From assembly GCA_035279785.1 (NCBI GenBank), contig DATEHC010000147.1:1-7468 (forward strand): DNA of 7,468 nt. The letters run 5' to 3'. This DNA is from 40CM-4-65-16 sp035279785. Lineage in GTDB: Bacteria; Chloroflexota; Dormibacteria; Dormibacterales; Dormibacteraceae. Under the pieces are notes generated by a model. It saw only the letters and a list, made by a program, of their open reading frames with translations, was not told the DNA's origin and searched no databases. The translations under genes and the position numbers were made by a program. This document shows positions 1-5,934 of the stretch, one piece after another; within the stretch, counting starts at the first letter, position 1; each line of letters starts with the position of its first letter.

Positions 1-179
1 CGTTCGAGCCGCGCGGGCTGAATCGCAATCGATGAACTCCTACGAAGCTCGCTCGTGTGGTGTTCCCAGGCGCGCTGGAAAGTCTCCAGGTGTCGCCACT
101 CGAAACCGGCCATTTGCAGCGAGCGCCAGCGCTCAAGGCTCGTGTTCATCAGCTCGGATGCCCGACTCAGGTCACTCAT
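1..179 (-). CDS. Possible N-terminus of an unrecognised protein, cut by the window edge
   Basis: Reading leftward from an ATG at 179-177, 59 codons stay open to the window edge with no stop. The predicted protein begins MSDLSRASELMNTSLERW and continues rich in Trp, Glu, Arg and His, with spacing that suggests amphipathic helices. I recognise no family and see no signal peptide or membrane segment. A weak GAGAG lies a few bases upstream of the ATG. The gene would diverge from the alpha-galactosidase gene across about 105 bases. Third-position GC looks lower than in the galactoside genes, and an open frame this short can arise by chance in GC-rich DNA. It could be a real neighbour outside the galactose locus or a spurious frame. 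Sequence left of the window would decide. Confidence 0.35.
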   Translation of the reverse strand, partial: MSDLSRASELMNTSLERWRSLQMAGFEWRHLETFQRAWEHHTSELRRSSSIAIQPARLE

Positions 180-192
180 TCGACTCTCGAAT
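178..192. promoter_or_regulatory. Short palindrome upstream of the alpha-galactosidase gene
   Basis: ATTCGA and TCGAAT form perfect 6-base arms around a 3-base centre. The site overlaps the start of the possible leftward gene and lies about 93 bases upstream of the alpha-galactosidase ATG. Its right side contains TCGAATT (187-193), a heptamer also found in one operator half-site candidate near 3416-3426. It could be a regulator site shared by both promoters, but a 15-base palindrome can occur by chance. Confidence 0.2.
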
Positions 193-284
193 TGAACCAG
201 CGCAGGGCCACCGCTGCCGATGCCGCCAACTCGAAACCAGCCACGGCCTGGCGCCGGCCATGGACGATCCGCGACCATTGCTCC

Positions 285-1586
285 ATGCCCAAAGTCACTC
301 TCGTCGGCGCCGGCAGCACGGTCTTCGCGCGCCAGCTCATGACCGACATCCTCGCCATCAAGGGCCTGGACGAAGGCGTCTTCGCGCTTGTCGACATCGA
401 CGCCACCCGCCTCGACCTGGCGAGGCGGATCGCCGAGCGTCTCATCGAGCTCACGGGCGCCAAATGGAAGGTCGAGGCGTCGACGGATCGCAACGAGGTG
501 CTGCACGGGACGGATTACCTGATCAACTCCATCGAGGTCGCCGGCCTCAAGAACGTGCGCTTCGACTACGACATCCCCCTGAAGTACGGCGTCGACCAGT
601 GCATCGGCGACACGATCGGTCCTGGCGGCATCTTCAAAGCGCTGCGCACCGGACCCGCCTGGCTGGACATAATCGCCGACGTCCAGCGGGTCGCACCCAA
701 GGCCGTCGTCCTCAACTACACGAACCCGATGTCGATCCTCACGCTGGCCGCCGCGCGCGCCTCCGACCTCGCCGTCGTCGGCCTCTGCCACAGCGTCCAG
801 GGCACCTCCCGCCAGATCGCCGGCTACCTCGACATCCCCTACGAGGAGATGGAGTGGGATTGCGCGGGCATCAACCACAACGCGTGGTTCACCAGGCTCG
901 AGCGTGACGGTGTCGACCTCTACCCATCGTTGCGAGAGCGCGCCCGCGACCCGGAGATCTACGAGCGCGACCCGGTCCGCTTCGAAGTAATGCTCCACCT
1001 CGGCGCATTCGTGACCGAGTCGAGCGGCCACTTCTCCGAGTACGTTCCCTACTTCCGCAAGCGCCCCGACCTGGTCAAGAGGTACGCGCGCCCGGGGTAC
1101 CTCGGCGAGAGCGGTTTCTACGCCAACAACTGGCCGCGCTGGCGCAGAGAGAACGATGAATCGATCGAGTCGATGCTGCGCGGCGAGAAGAAGGTTCCGC
1201 TCCAGCGCAGCTACGAGTACGGCGCCGACATCATCGAGGCGATCGAGTGCAACCGTCCGACGACGATCTACGGCAACGTCGTCAACAACGGATCCATCGA
1301 CAACCTCGCCAACGGCTGCGTCGAGGTGCCCTGCCGGGTCGATCCGAAGGGCATCCACACGCAACACTTCGGCCCGCTCCCCGAGCAGCTGGCGGCGCTC
1401 AACCGCTCGCACATGGCCGTCCACGAGCTCGTGGTCGAGGCGCTGATGGAGCGCAGCAGGCAAAAGGCGAAGTACGCCCTGATGCTGGACCCGCTCACCG
1501 CCGCGGCCTGCTCGCTCGAGGAGATAGACCGCCTCTTCGACGAGATGTGGGAGGCCGAGAAGGAGAGCCTGACGGCCTTCAGCTAG
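285..1586 (+). CDS. melA: GH4 alpha-galactosidase, NAD- and metal-dependent (MelA type)
   Basis: This cytoplasmic enzyme is predicted to release galactose from alpha-galactosides such as melibiose or raffinose-type sugars by the oxidation-elimination mechanism of family GH4, which needs NAD and a divalent metal. The 433-residue protein opens with a Rossmann dinucleotide motif (VTLVGAGSTVFA, residues 4-15). It has NPM at 147-149, CHSVQ at 168-172, GINHNAWF at 195-202 and YEYGADIIEAI at 310-320. Cys168 and His198 match the family's metal ligands, and the CHSVQ form is typical of alpha-galactosidases rather than GH4 alpha-glucosidases or 6-phospho-glycosidases. Length is close to E. coli MelA (about 450). 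The frame is open back to an ATG at 57, but the first 76 residues of that version do not look like GH4, and ATG 285 starts right at the first beta strand. No Shine-Dalgarno precedes 285. The 3' end overlaps the convergent galT by 8 bases. Confidence 0.9.
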   Translation: MPKVTLVGAGSTVFARQLMTDILAIKGLDEGVFALVDIDATRLDLARRIAERLIELTGAKWKVEASTDRNEVLHGTDYLINSIEVAGLKNVRFDYDIPLKYGVDQCIGDTIGPGGIFKALRTGPAWLDIIADVQRVAPKAVVLNYTNPMSILTLAAARASDLAVVGLCHSVQGTSRQIAGYLDIPYEEMEWDCAGINHNAWFTRLERDGVDLYPSLRERARDPEIYERDPVRFEVMLHLGAFVTESSGHFSEYVPYFRKRPDLVKRYARPGYLGESGFYANNWPRWRRENDESIESMLRGEKKVPLQRSYEYGADIIEAIECNRPTTIYGNVVNNGSIDNLANGCVEVPCRVDPKGIHTQHFGPLPEQLAALNRSHMAVHELVVEALMERSRQKAKYALMLDPLTAAACSLEEIDRLFDEMWEAEKESLTAFS

Positions 1587-2511
1587 AGGGCGGCACCAGC
1601 GCGGATCTCAGCTGCGACGCCGTCTGCTCGGGCAGCGTGTCATTGACGAAGGTGCCGGCGCCGAGCTCCACACCGGCAAGCTGCTTGAGCCGATCGGGCC
1701 GTCGGTGCGGCGGATAGAACTCGACGTGCAGGTGTGCGGCCGGCCACGCTCGCCCGTCGGTCGGCGCCTGGTGCATACCCATCACGTAGGGTGCGGAGAA
1801 TCCGAAGTGGCGGTCATAAGCGACAGCCACGTCCCGGATGGCCCTCGCCAGGTCATTTCGTTCTCGACCGTCGAGTGAGGCGATCGAACCAACGTGGCGT
1901 CGTGGATAGACGTGCACCTCGTATGGCCAGTGGGCTGCGTGGGGAACGAAAGCGATCATCGATTCTCGTGCGAAGAGGAGGCGCTCGCCCGCCACCTCGC
2001 GCTCGACCTGGTCGCAATGAAGGCAGCGCCCGGTGGTGCGGGCGTGGCGCGCCGAGGCCGTCAGCTCTTGCTTCGCCACGGGCGGAATGAACGGCAGCGC
2101 ATAGATCTGACCGTGTGGGTGCGACAGCGTGACACCGACTTCCGCGCCCTTGTTCTCGAAGATGTACACGTACTTCACGTCGGGGCGCGAACCCAGCTCC
2201 TCGTACCTGTCAGCCCAGACGTCGACCAGGAGGCGGATCCGCTCGAGCGGCAGGTGCGCGAGGTCGCCCCCATGGTCCGCGGTGTAGACCACCACCTCGC
2301 AGCCCACATCCAACGCGGGAAAGCGATTCTCGAAGACGACCACGTCGAACTCGTCCAGGGGGACCTCCGACTGTCCGGCCGCGCCCGACGGACAGAGAGG
2401 GCACTGATCGACAGGCAGAAAGGTCCGGTCGTTGCGCGCGGTGCTGTACGCGACCCACTCTTGCCGTAGCGAGTCGAAACGCAGCTCAGGCACGACCGTC
2501 GGTTGGCTCAC
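1579..2511 (-). CDS. galT: Galactose-1-phosphate uridylyltransferase (HIT superfamily)
   Basis: GalT exchanges UMP between UDP-glucose and galactose-1-phosphate in the Leloir pathway, in the cytoplasm. The 310-residue product has a CPLC zinc-type pair (37-40), ENRFPAL (61-67), and FENKGAEVGVTLSHPHGQIY (118-137). His133 in HPHGQ is the expected nucleophile that carries the UMP. A second Cys pair, CLHC, is at 163-166, and the C-terminal HLHVEFYPP is at 260-268. The first in-frame ATG/GTG/TTG is a GTG at 2511 with no Shine-Dalgarno. The protein made from it lacks the N-terminal LADGR-like segment of many actinobacterial GalTs. That segment seems to be encoded just upstream in another frame (2486-2581), so the true start or the sequence there is uncertain. 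The gene follows the deoR-type gene by 116 bases on the same strand and is probably co-transcribed with it. It converges on the alpha-galactosidase gene. Confidence 0.92.
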   Translation of the reverse strand: MSQPTVVPELRFDSLRQEWVAYSTARNDRTFLPVDQCPLCPSGAAGQSEVPLDEFDVVVFENRFPALDVGCEVVVYTADHGGDLAHLPLERIRLLVDVWADRYEELGSRPDVKYVYIFENKGAEVGVTLSHPHGQIYALPFIPPVAKQELTASARHARTTGRCLHCDQVEREVAGERLLFARESMIAFVPHAAHWPYEVHVYPRRHVGSIASLDGRERNDLARAIRDVAVAYDRHFGFSAPYVMGMHQAPTDGRAWPAAHLHVEFYPPHRRPDRLKQLAGVELGAGTFVNDTLPEQTASQLRSALVPPSS

Positions 2512-2581
2512 GATGTCGGTAGGAGAAGAGGTAGCGGCCGTCTTTCAGACGTATCTCCTTGCGCTCGAGATCGTGCGGCAG
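2486..2581 (-). other. Out-of-frame coding remnant resembling the GalT N-terminal extension
   Basis: Upstream of the galT GTG, another minus-strand frame encodes HDLERKEIRLKDGRYLFSYR followed by HREPTDGRA and a TGA at 2488-2486, inside galT. From memory of the family, Streptomyces-type GalTs begin with a stretch like TRLADGRELIYYD before the first conserved galT block, so RLKDGRYLFSY looks like that extension. Skipping one base around the REPT codons would join it to VVPELRFDSLRQEW in galT. No ATG, GTG or TTG occurs on this strand between the regulator's stop (2628) and GTG 2511. Only CTG codons could serve, at 2581 or at 2548, the latter 6 bases after AAGGAG. It may be a sequencing or assembly error, a real frameshift in galT, or a tiny separate gene. 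Confidence 0.5.
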
Positions 2582-2627
2582 CCGCGACCGTCGGCGTTTC
2601 GCGGCCGGCCTCGGGCGGGCGGGTCGC

Positions 2628-3416
2628 TCAGGCGACGCGGACGTCGACCCCGGCCTCGCGAATGGCGCCGAGGACGACAGGGTCGGCCCTGCTGTCCGTG
2701 ATGAGCGTGCCGACACGTGCGACCGGCACTGTCTGGCACATGGTGTCCTGACCGATCTTGGTGTGGTCGGCGAGCACCACCACCTGCTGGGCGGCGCCGG
2801 CCAGCGCGCGGTCCGTCGCGGCGACGAGCGGACTCGGCGTCGATAGGCCGCGCTCGGCCGTGAAGCCGTTGCCGGACATGAAGGTTTTGGAGGCGCGCAG
2901 CGCTCGGACCGAATCCTCGGCGGACGGCCCCACGAGCGCGTGGATCGAACGCCGCAGGGTACCGCCGGTGATGATCACCTCGACCTTCGTGGATGGCATG
3001 AGCGCCTGCGCCACGAGCAGAGAGTTCGTCACCACCGTCAGCTCCTGGACGTCGCCGAGCAAACGCGCCAGCGCCAATGTCGTGGTGCCCGGCCCGACGA
3101 CGATCGAATCACCGGGCATGATCATCTCGAGCGCCAGGCGCGCGATGGACGCCTTCTCCGCTCCTGCCTGGTGGGCCTTCTCCGAGTAGCTCGGCTCGTG
3201 CCCGATGGCGGACGGGAGAACGGCGCCGCCGTGGGCTCGCACGAGCAGGCCGTCCTTGGCCATGGCGCGCATATCCCGCCGCACCGTGATCTCGCTCGTG
3301 CGCAGGGCCTCCGCCATCTCGCCCACCGAGACGACACCGCGGACGCGGAGGTTGTCGGCGATCAGGCGCCTCCGCTCGACGGCCAGCATCGCGGCCGATG
3401 GTAACCCATCGGCCAA
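2628..3416 (-). CDS. DeoR-family transcriptional repressor, probable regulator of this locus
   Basis: This is a DNA-binding repressor of sugar metabolism whose family usually responds to a phosphorylated sugar intermediate. The 262-residue product has an N-terminal winged helix-turn-helix at about residues 15-65, with the signature SEITVRRDMRAMAKDG followed by LLVRAHGGAV. The C-terminal sensor half shows GPGTTTLALARLL (108-120), TNSLLVAQAL (130-139), GGTLRR (151-156) and ADHTKIG (216-222), in the usual DeoR order. The longest version starts at TTG 3416. ATG 3389 gives 253 residues, begins MLAVERRRLIADNL as is usual for the family, and is at least as likely. Neither has a good Shine-Dalgarno, and a 9-base-pair hairpin lies between them. 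The gene diverges from the transport operon and precedes galT, which suggests control of both and of itself. The ligand cannot be read from the sequence. Confidence 0.9.
   Translation of the reverse strand: MADGLPSAAMLAVERRRLIADNLRVRGVVSVGEMAEALRTSEITVRRDMRAMAKDGLLVRAHGGAVLPSAIGHEPSYSEKAHQAGAEKASIARLALEMIMPGDSIVVGPGTTTLALARLLGDVQELTVVTNSLLVAQALMPSTKVEVIITGGTLRRSIHALVGPSAEDSVRALRASKTFMSGNGFTAERGLSTPSPLVAATDRALAGAAQQVVVLADHTKIGQDTMCQTVPVARVGTLITDSRADPVVLGAIREAGVDVRVA
3393..3414. repeat. Perfect 9-base inverted repeat (hairpin) at the start of the deoR-type gene
   Basis: GGCCGATGG at 3393-3401 and CCATCGGCC at 3406-3414 are exact reverse complements around a 4-base spacer, TAAC. If the regulator starts at ATG 3389, the hairpin lies in its mRNA leader and occupies the ribosome-binding region. 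If it starts at TTG 3416, the hairpin falls inside the first codons. It could act as an operator for autoregulation or as an RNA structure limiting translation. It has no U-run and does not look like a terminator. Confidence 0.5.
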
Positions 3417-3461
3417 ATTCGATCAATAGTGATCGCCGGGGTTGACAAACTTGACCGAATT
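3416..3461. promoter_or_regulatory. Paired operator half-sites, probable DeoR-family binding region
   Basis: AATTCGATCAA (3416-3426) and TTGACCGAATT (3451-3461) are inverted copies matching at 10 of 11 positions, about 35 bases apart from start to start. The right copy sits in the spacer of the transport-operon promoter, and the left copy overlaps the first possible start codon of the regulator. A smaller perfect repeat, GATCA-ATAG-TGATC (3421-3434), overlaps the left copy. A second TTGAC, 9 bases before the right copy, is part of the -35 box. AT-rich inverted sites between divergent regulator and transport genes fit repressor operators. Assigning them to the adjacent DeoR protein is inference. 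Confidence 0.5.
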
Positions 3462-3469
3462 GTTATCGT
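3442..3469 (+). promoter_or_regulatory. Promoter of the galactoside transport operon
   Basis: A perfect TTGACA -35 box (3442-3447) is followed after 16 bases by TATCGT (3464-3469), which fits the TAnnnT -10 pattern of housekeeping promoters in high-GC bacteria. Transcription would start near 3476, leaving a leader of about 60 bases before the binding-protein gene. The spacer holds the operator half-site TTGACCGAATT, so a bound repressor would block RNA polymerase. Confidence 0.55.
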
Positions 3470-3522
3470 TCGCGCTGATTAAGGCCCACTGGATGCACCC
3501 CGCTAGTTCGGGTTAGCTCAAC

Positions 3523-3528
3523 AGGAGG
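3523..3528 (+). promoter_or_regulatory. Strong Shine-Dalgarno for the binding-protein gene
   Basis: AGGAGG lies 7 bases before the ATG at 3536, fixing that start. It is the only consensus-strength ribosome-binding site I see in the window, in keeping with binding proteins being made in excess over their permeases. Confidence 0.8.
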
Positions 3529-3535
3529 AAGTTGT

Positions 3536-4942
3536 ATGGGAGATTCACGGGACGCAAGTCGTACGTCCCCAAAGGGCAAGATCTCGGTCCCGAACACGGG
3601 CATTGAGCTGCCGTGGGACCTGGATCTCTCGCGCCGCGACGTTCTGAAGATCGGCGCGTACGGCAGCCTCGCGGCGTTCATCGCCGCGTGTGGCGGCGGC
3701 ACCAGCTCATCCGGCGGCAGCACCAGCATCACCGCCACGGGCGGCAAGGTGAGCCTCGGCAGCTACCAGTCCGACCCGGTGCCGAAGAAGGCCCTCCAGG
3801 ACCTCGTCGACGCCTTCGCCACCGCCAACGGCGGCACCAAGGCCACCGTCAACACCGTCGACCATGGGACGTTTCAGAACCAGATCACCTCGTACCTGCA
3901 GGGCACTCCGGAAGACGTGTTCACGTGGTTTGCCGGACACCGCATGCGGTTCTTCGCCTCGAAGGGCCTGGCGACGCCGATCGACGACGTGTGGAACGCC
4001 GTGAAGGGCAACTACACGGAGGGTTTCGCCAACTCGGTCAAGGGCGACGACGGCCACGTATACGGCATCCCGGCCTACTACTACCCGTGGGCCGTTTTCT
4101 ACCGCAAGGACGTGTTCGCGGCGCACAACTACTCGATCCCGACCAACTGGGACGACTTCAAGGCGCTGTGCGCCAAGATGAAGAGCGACGGTCTGATCCC
4201 GATCGCCTTCGCCGACAAGGACGGCTGGCCCGCGATGGGCACGTTCGACATCATCAACCTGCGCATGAACGGCTACGACTTCCACACGAGGCTGTGCACC
4301 GGCCAGGAGAAGTGGAGCGACACAAAGGTGACCGACGTCTTCAAGAAGTGGGCGGAGATCACCCCCTACTACTCGCCGGCGTTTGCGGGGCTCACGTGGC
4401 AGCAGGCGGCGGATCAGTTGATCCGCAAGCAGGCCGGAATGTACATCCTGGGGCTTTTCGTCTCGCAGCAGTTCCTGGCCACGGGCACCCAGGCCGACCT
4501 CGCCCAGCTCGACTTCTTCCCGTTCCCGCACCTGGGCACCTCGTTCGACGCGGAAGAAGCGCTCGACGCTCCGATCGACGTCTACATGCTCACCAAGCAC
4601 TCACCGACGCTCAACAACGACCTCGGGCAAGCCAAGGCCTTCCTCGAGTACCTCGCCAAGGGCTCGGTCCAGACCCAGTTCTTCGTCGAGAATCCAGGAG
4701 CCATCCCGACCGCCAACGACGCCGACCAGTCCAAGTACGACCCGCTGACGAAGAAAGCCGCGCAGATCGTCAGCAACGCGAAGCGCATCACACAGTTCTT
4801 CGACCGCGACTCGCGGCCGGACTTCGCGGGGCCCAACGGAATGCAGCAGTTCCTGCTCAAGTATCTGGCCAACCCGACGTCGAGCACGACTGGCCTCCAG
4901 GGTCAGATGCAGACCTTCTGGGACTCGCTCGGACCCGAATGA
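3536..4942 (+). CDS. Sugar ABC transporter solute-binding lipoprotein (CUT1 family, Tat-type signal)
   Basis: This is the extracytoplasmic receptor that captures the sugar and delivers it to the two permeases encoded downstream. The 468-residue protein has an unusually long N-region of about 30 residues, then the twin-arginine motif SRRDVLK (32-38), a hydrophobic stretch and the lipobox IAAC (49-52). It would therefore be exported folded by Tat, lipid-modified on Cys52 and anchored to the membrane. A Gly/Ser-rich linker (53-63) follows. The rest looks like a CUT1 extracellular binding protein, including LVDAFATANGG near the N-terminus, a YGIPAYYYPWAVFYRKDVF segment, and Trp- and Tyr-rich ligand-pocket-like regions. 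The context of alpha- and beta-galactosidases suggests a galactoside ligand, but residues alone do not tell which. The start is fixed by AGGAGG. The next gene begins 20 bases after the stop with no terminator between. Confidence 0.92.
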   Translation: MGDSRDASRTSPKGKISVPNTGIELPWDLDLSRRDVLKIGAYGSLAAFIAACGGGTSSSGGSTSITATGGKVSLGSYQSDPVPKKALQDLVDAFATANGGTKATVNTVDHGTFQNQITSYLQGTPEDVFTWFAGHRMRFFASKGLATPIDDVWNAVKGNYTEGFANSVKGDDGHVYGIPAYYYPWAVFYRKDVFAAHNYSIPTNWDDFKALCAKMKSDGLIPIAFADKDGWPAMGTFDIINLRMNGYDFHTRLCTGQEKWSDTKVTDVFKKWAEITPYYSPAFAGLTWQQAADQLIRKQAGMYILGLFVSQQFLATGTQADLAQLDFFPFPHLGTSFDAEEALDAPIDVYMLTKHSPTLNNDLGQAKAFLEYLAKGSVQTQFFVENPGAIPTANDADQSKYDPLTKKAAQIVSNAKRITQFFDRDSRPDFAGPNGMQQFLLKYLANPTSSTTGLQGQMQTFWDSLGPE

Positions 4943-4962
4943 CGAGACATATGATCTGAGTC

Positions 4963-5934
4963 GTGGCGCGCACAACGAGCGTCTCCCCCGCCAAGGCGGA
5001 TTCTCCCGAGGCGGGGGAGCTCGTTGCCACGAGCAGGGGCCGATATCACGTCCTGACGCGTTACGACCGCCGTGTCCTGATGGCCATGGTCGGTATACCG
5101 CTCCTCCTCGACATCCTTCTGATCTGGTGGCCGACGTTCACGTCGCTCTACTACTCGCTAACCAACTGGGACGGCGTCGGTGACATCACCAGCCAGAACT
5201 ACGTCGGTCTGAAGAACTACCAGTTCCTGCTCAGCGGGGGCTACTTCCAGTTCTGGCCCGCGGTCGAGCACAACTTCATCTGGCTCGCATGGCTCACGTT
5301 CATCGCCACACCGCTCGGCATCTTCTTCGCTGTCCTCCTGGACCGGGACATAAGGGGTACGCGTTTCTACCAGAGCGTCTTCTACCTCCCAGTCGTCCTC
5401 TCTCTCGTCGTGGTCGGCTTCATCTGGGAGCTGCAGTTCGCGCCGACCGAAGGGTTCATCAACAACGCCTTCGGGCTCGTGAAGACAGGACGGATCATCG
5501 ATTGGCTCGGCAATCCGCACATCAACCTGTTCGCCGTGCTTGTCGCCGCGAGCTGGCGGCACGTCGGCTACATGATGGTGATCTACCTTGCCGGCTTGAA
5601 GAGCGTAGACCCCACGCTCCGTGAGGCCGCCAAGGTCGACGGCGCCAACGAGGTCCAGACGTTCTTTCGCGTCGTGTTCCCCGTGATGGCGCCGATCAAC
5701 ACCGTGATTGTCGTGCTCACCGCCATCGAATCGCTCCGCGCCTTCGACCTCGCTTTCATCATCAACCAGGGCAAGAACGGACTCGAGCTGCTGTCGATCC
5801 TGATCACGAACAACAGCATCAGCGAGTCGACCCGTGTCGGCTTCGGGTCGGCGATCGCGGTGATCCTACTGATCGTTTCCCTCGGGCCGATCGTCGCTTT
5901 CCTCTCTCAGGCGATGAGGCCGTCCAGGTCATGA
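4963..5934 (+). CDS. Sugar ABC transporter permease, MalF type
   Basis: This is one half of the membrane channel of a CUT1 sugar importer. The 323-residue protein has a basic cytoplasmic N-terminus and about six hydrophobic segments: around 39-58, 103-126, 138-156, 188-213, 240-258 and 295-316. The EAA loop that contacts the ATPase is at 221-240 (EAAKVDGANEVQTFFRVVFP), with the conserved DGA. The start is a GTG at 4963 with only a weak upstream GAG. The frame gives a sensible soluble N-terminus, but a start some residues later cannot be excluded. It lies 20 bases after the binding-protein gene, and its TGA overlaps the next gene's ATG, so the two permeases are probably translationally coupled. 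No ATPase gene is in the window. CUT1 systems often share one MsmK/UgpC-type ATPase encoded elsewhere. Confidence 0.92.
   Translation: MARTTSVSPAKADSPEAGELVATSRGRYHVLTRYDRRVLMAMVGIPLLLDILLIWWPTFTSLYYSLTNWDGVGDITSQNYVGLKNYQFLLSGGYFQFWPAVEHNFIWLAWLTFIATPLGIFFAVLLDRDIRGTRFYQSVFYLPVVLSLVVVGFIWELQFAPTEGFINNAFGLVKTGRIIDWLGNPHINLFAVLVAASWRHVGYMMVIYLAGLKSVDPTLREAAKVDGANEVQTFFRVVFPVMAPINTVIVVLTAIESLRAFDLAFIINQGKNGLELLSILITNNSISESTRVGFGSAIAVILLIVSLGPIVAFLSQAMRPSRS

Noticed and set aside
192..221. TTGAAC as a -35 box for the alpha-galactosidase gene
   Set aside because: At spacings of 17-18 bases the possible -10 sequences are GC-rich (TGCCGA or GCCGAT) and do not fit.
57..284. 76-residue N-terminal extension of the alpha-galactosidase reading frame from ATG 57
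   Set aside because: The extension has no GH4 features, and the family's Rossmann start begins right after ATG 285. The same DNA also holds a better protein-like frame on the other strand.
32..907. 291-codon plus-strand frame overlapping the alpha-galactosidase gene
   Set aside because: Arg/His/Pro-rich out-of-frame shadow of the GH4 gene, typical of GC-rich DNA.
1894..2469. 191-codon plus-strand frame antisense to galT
   Set aside because: No recognisable motifs and complete overlap with a confident galT.
3707..4600. 297-codon minus-strand frame antisense to the binding-protein gene
   Set aside because: Val/Glu/Arg-rich composition with no motifs. It is an antisense shadow.
3613..4959. 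448-codon plus-strand frame inside the binding-protein gene
   Set aside because: Very Arg/Pro/Gly-rich, with no family features. It is a frame shadow of the well-supported binding protein.
4943..4962. Possible terminator between the binding-protein and first permease genes
   Set aside because: The gap is only 20 bases and holds no stem-loop or T-run.
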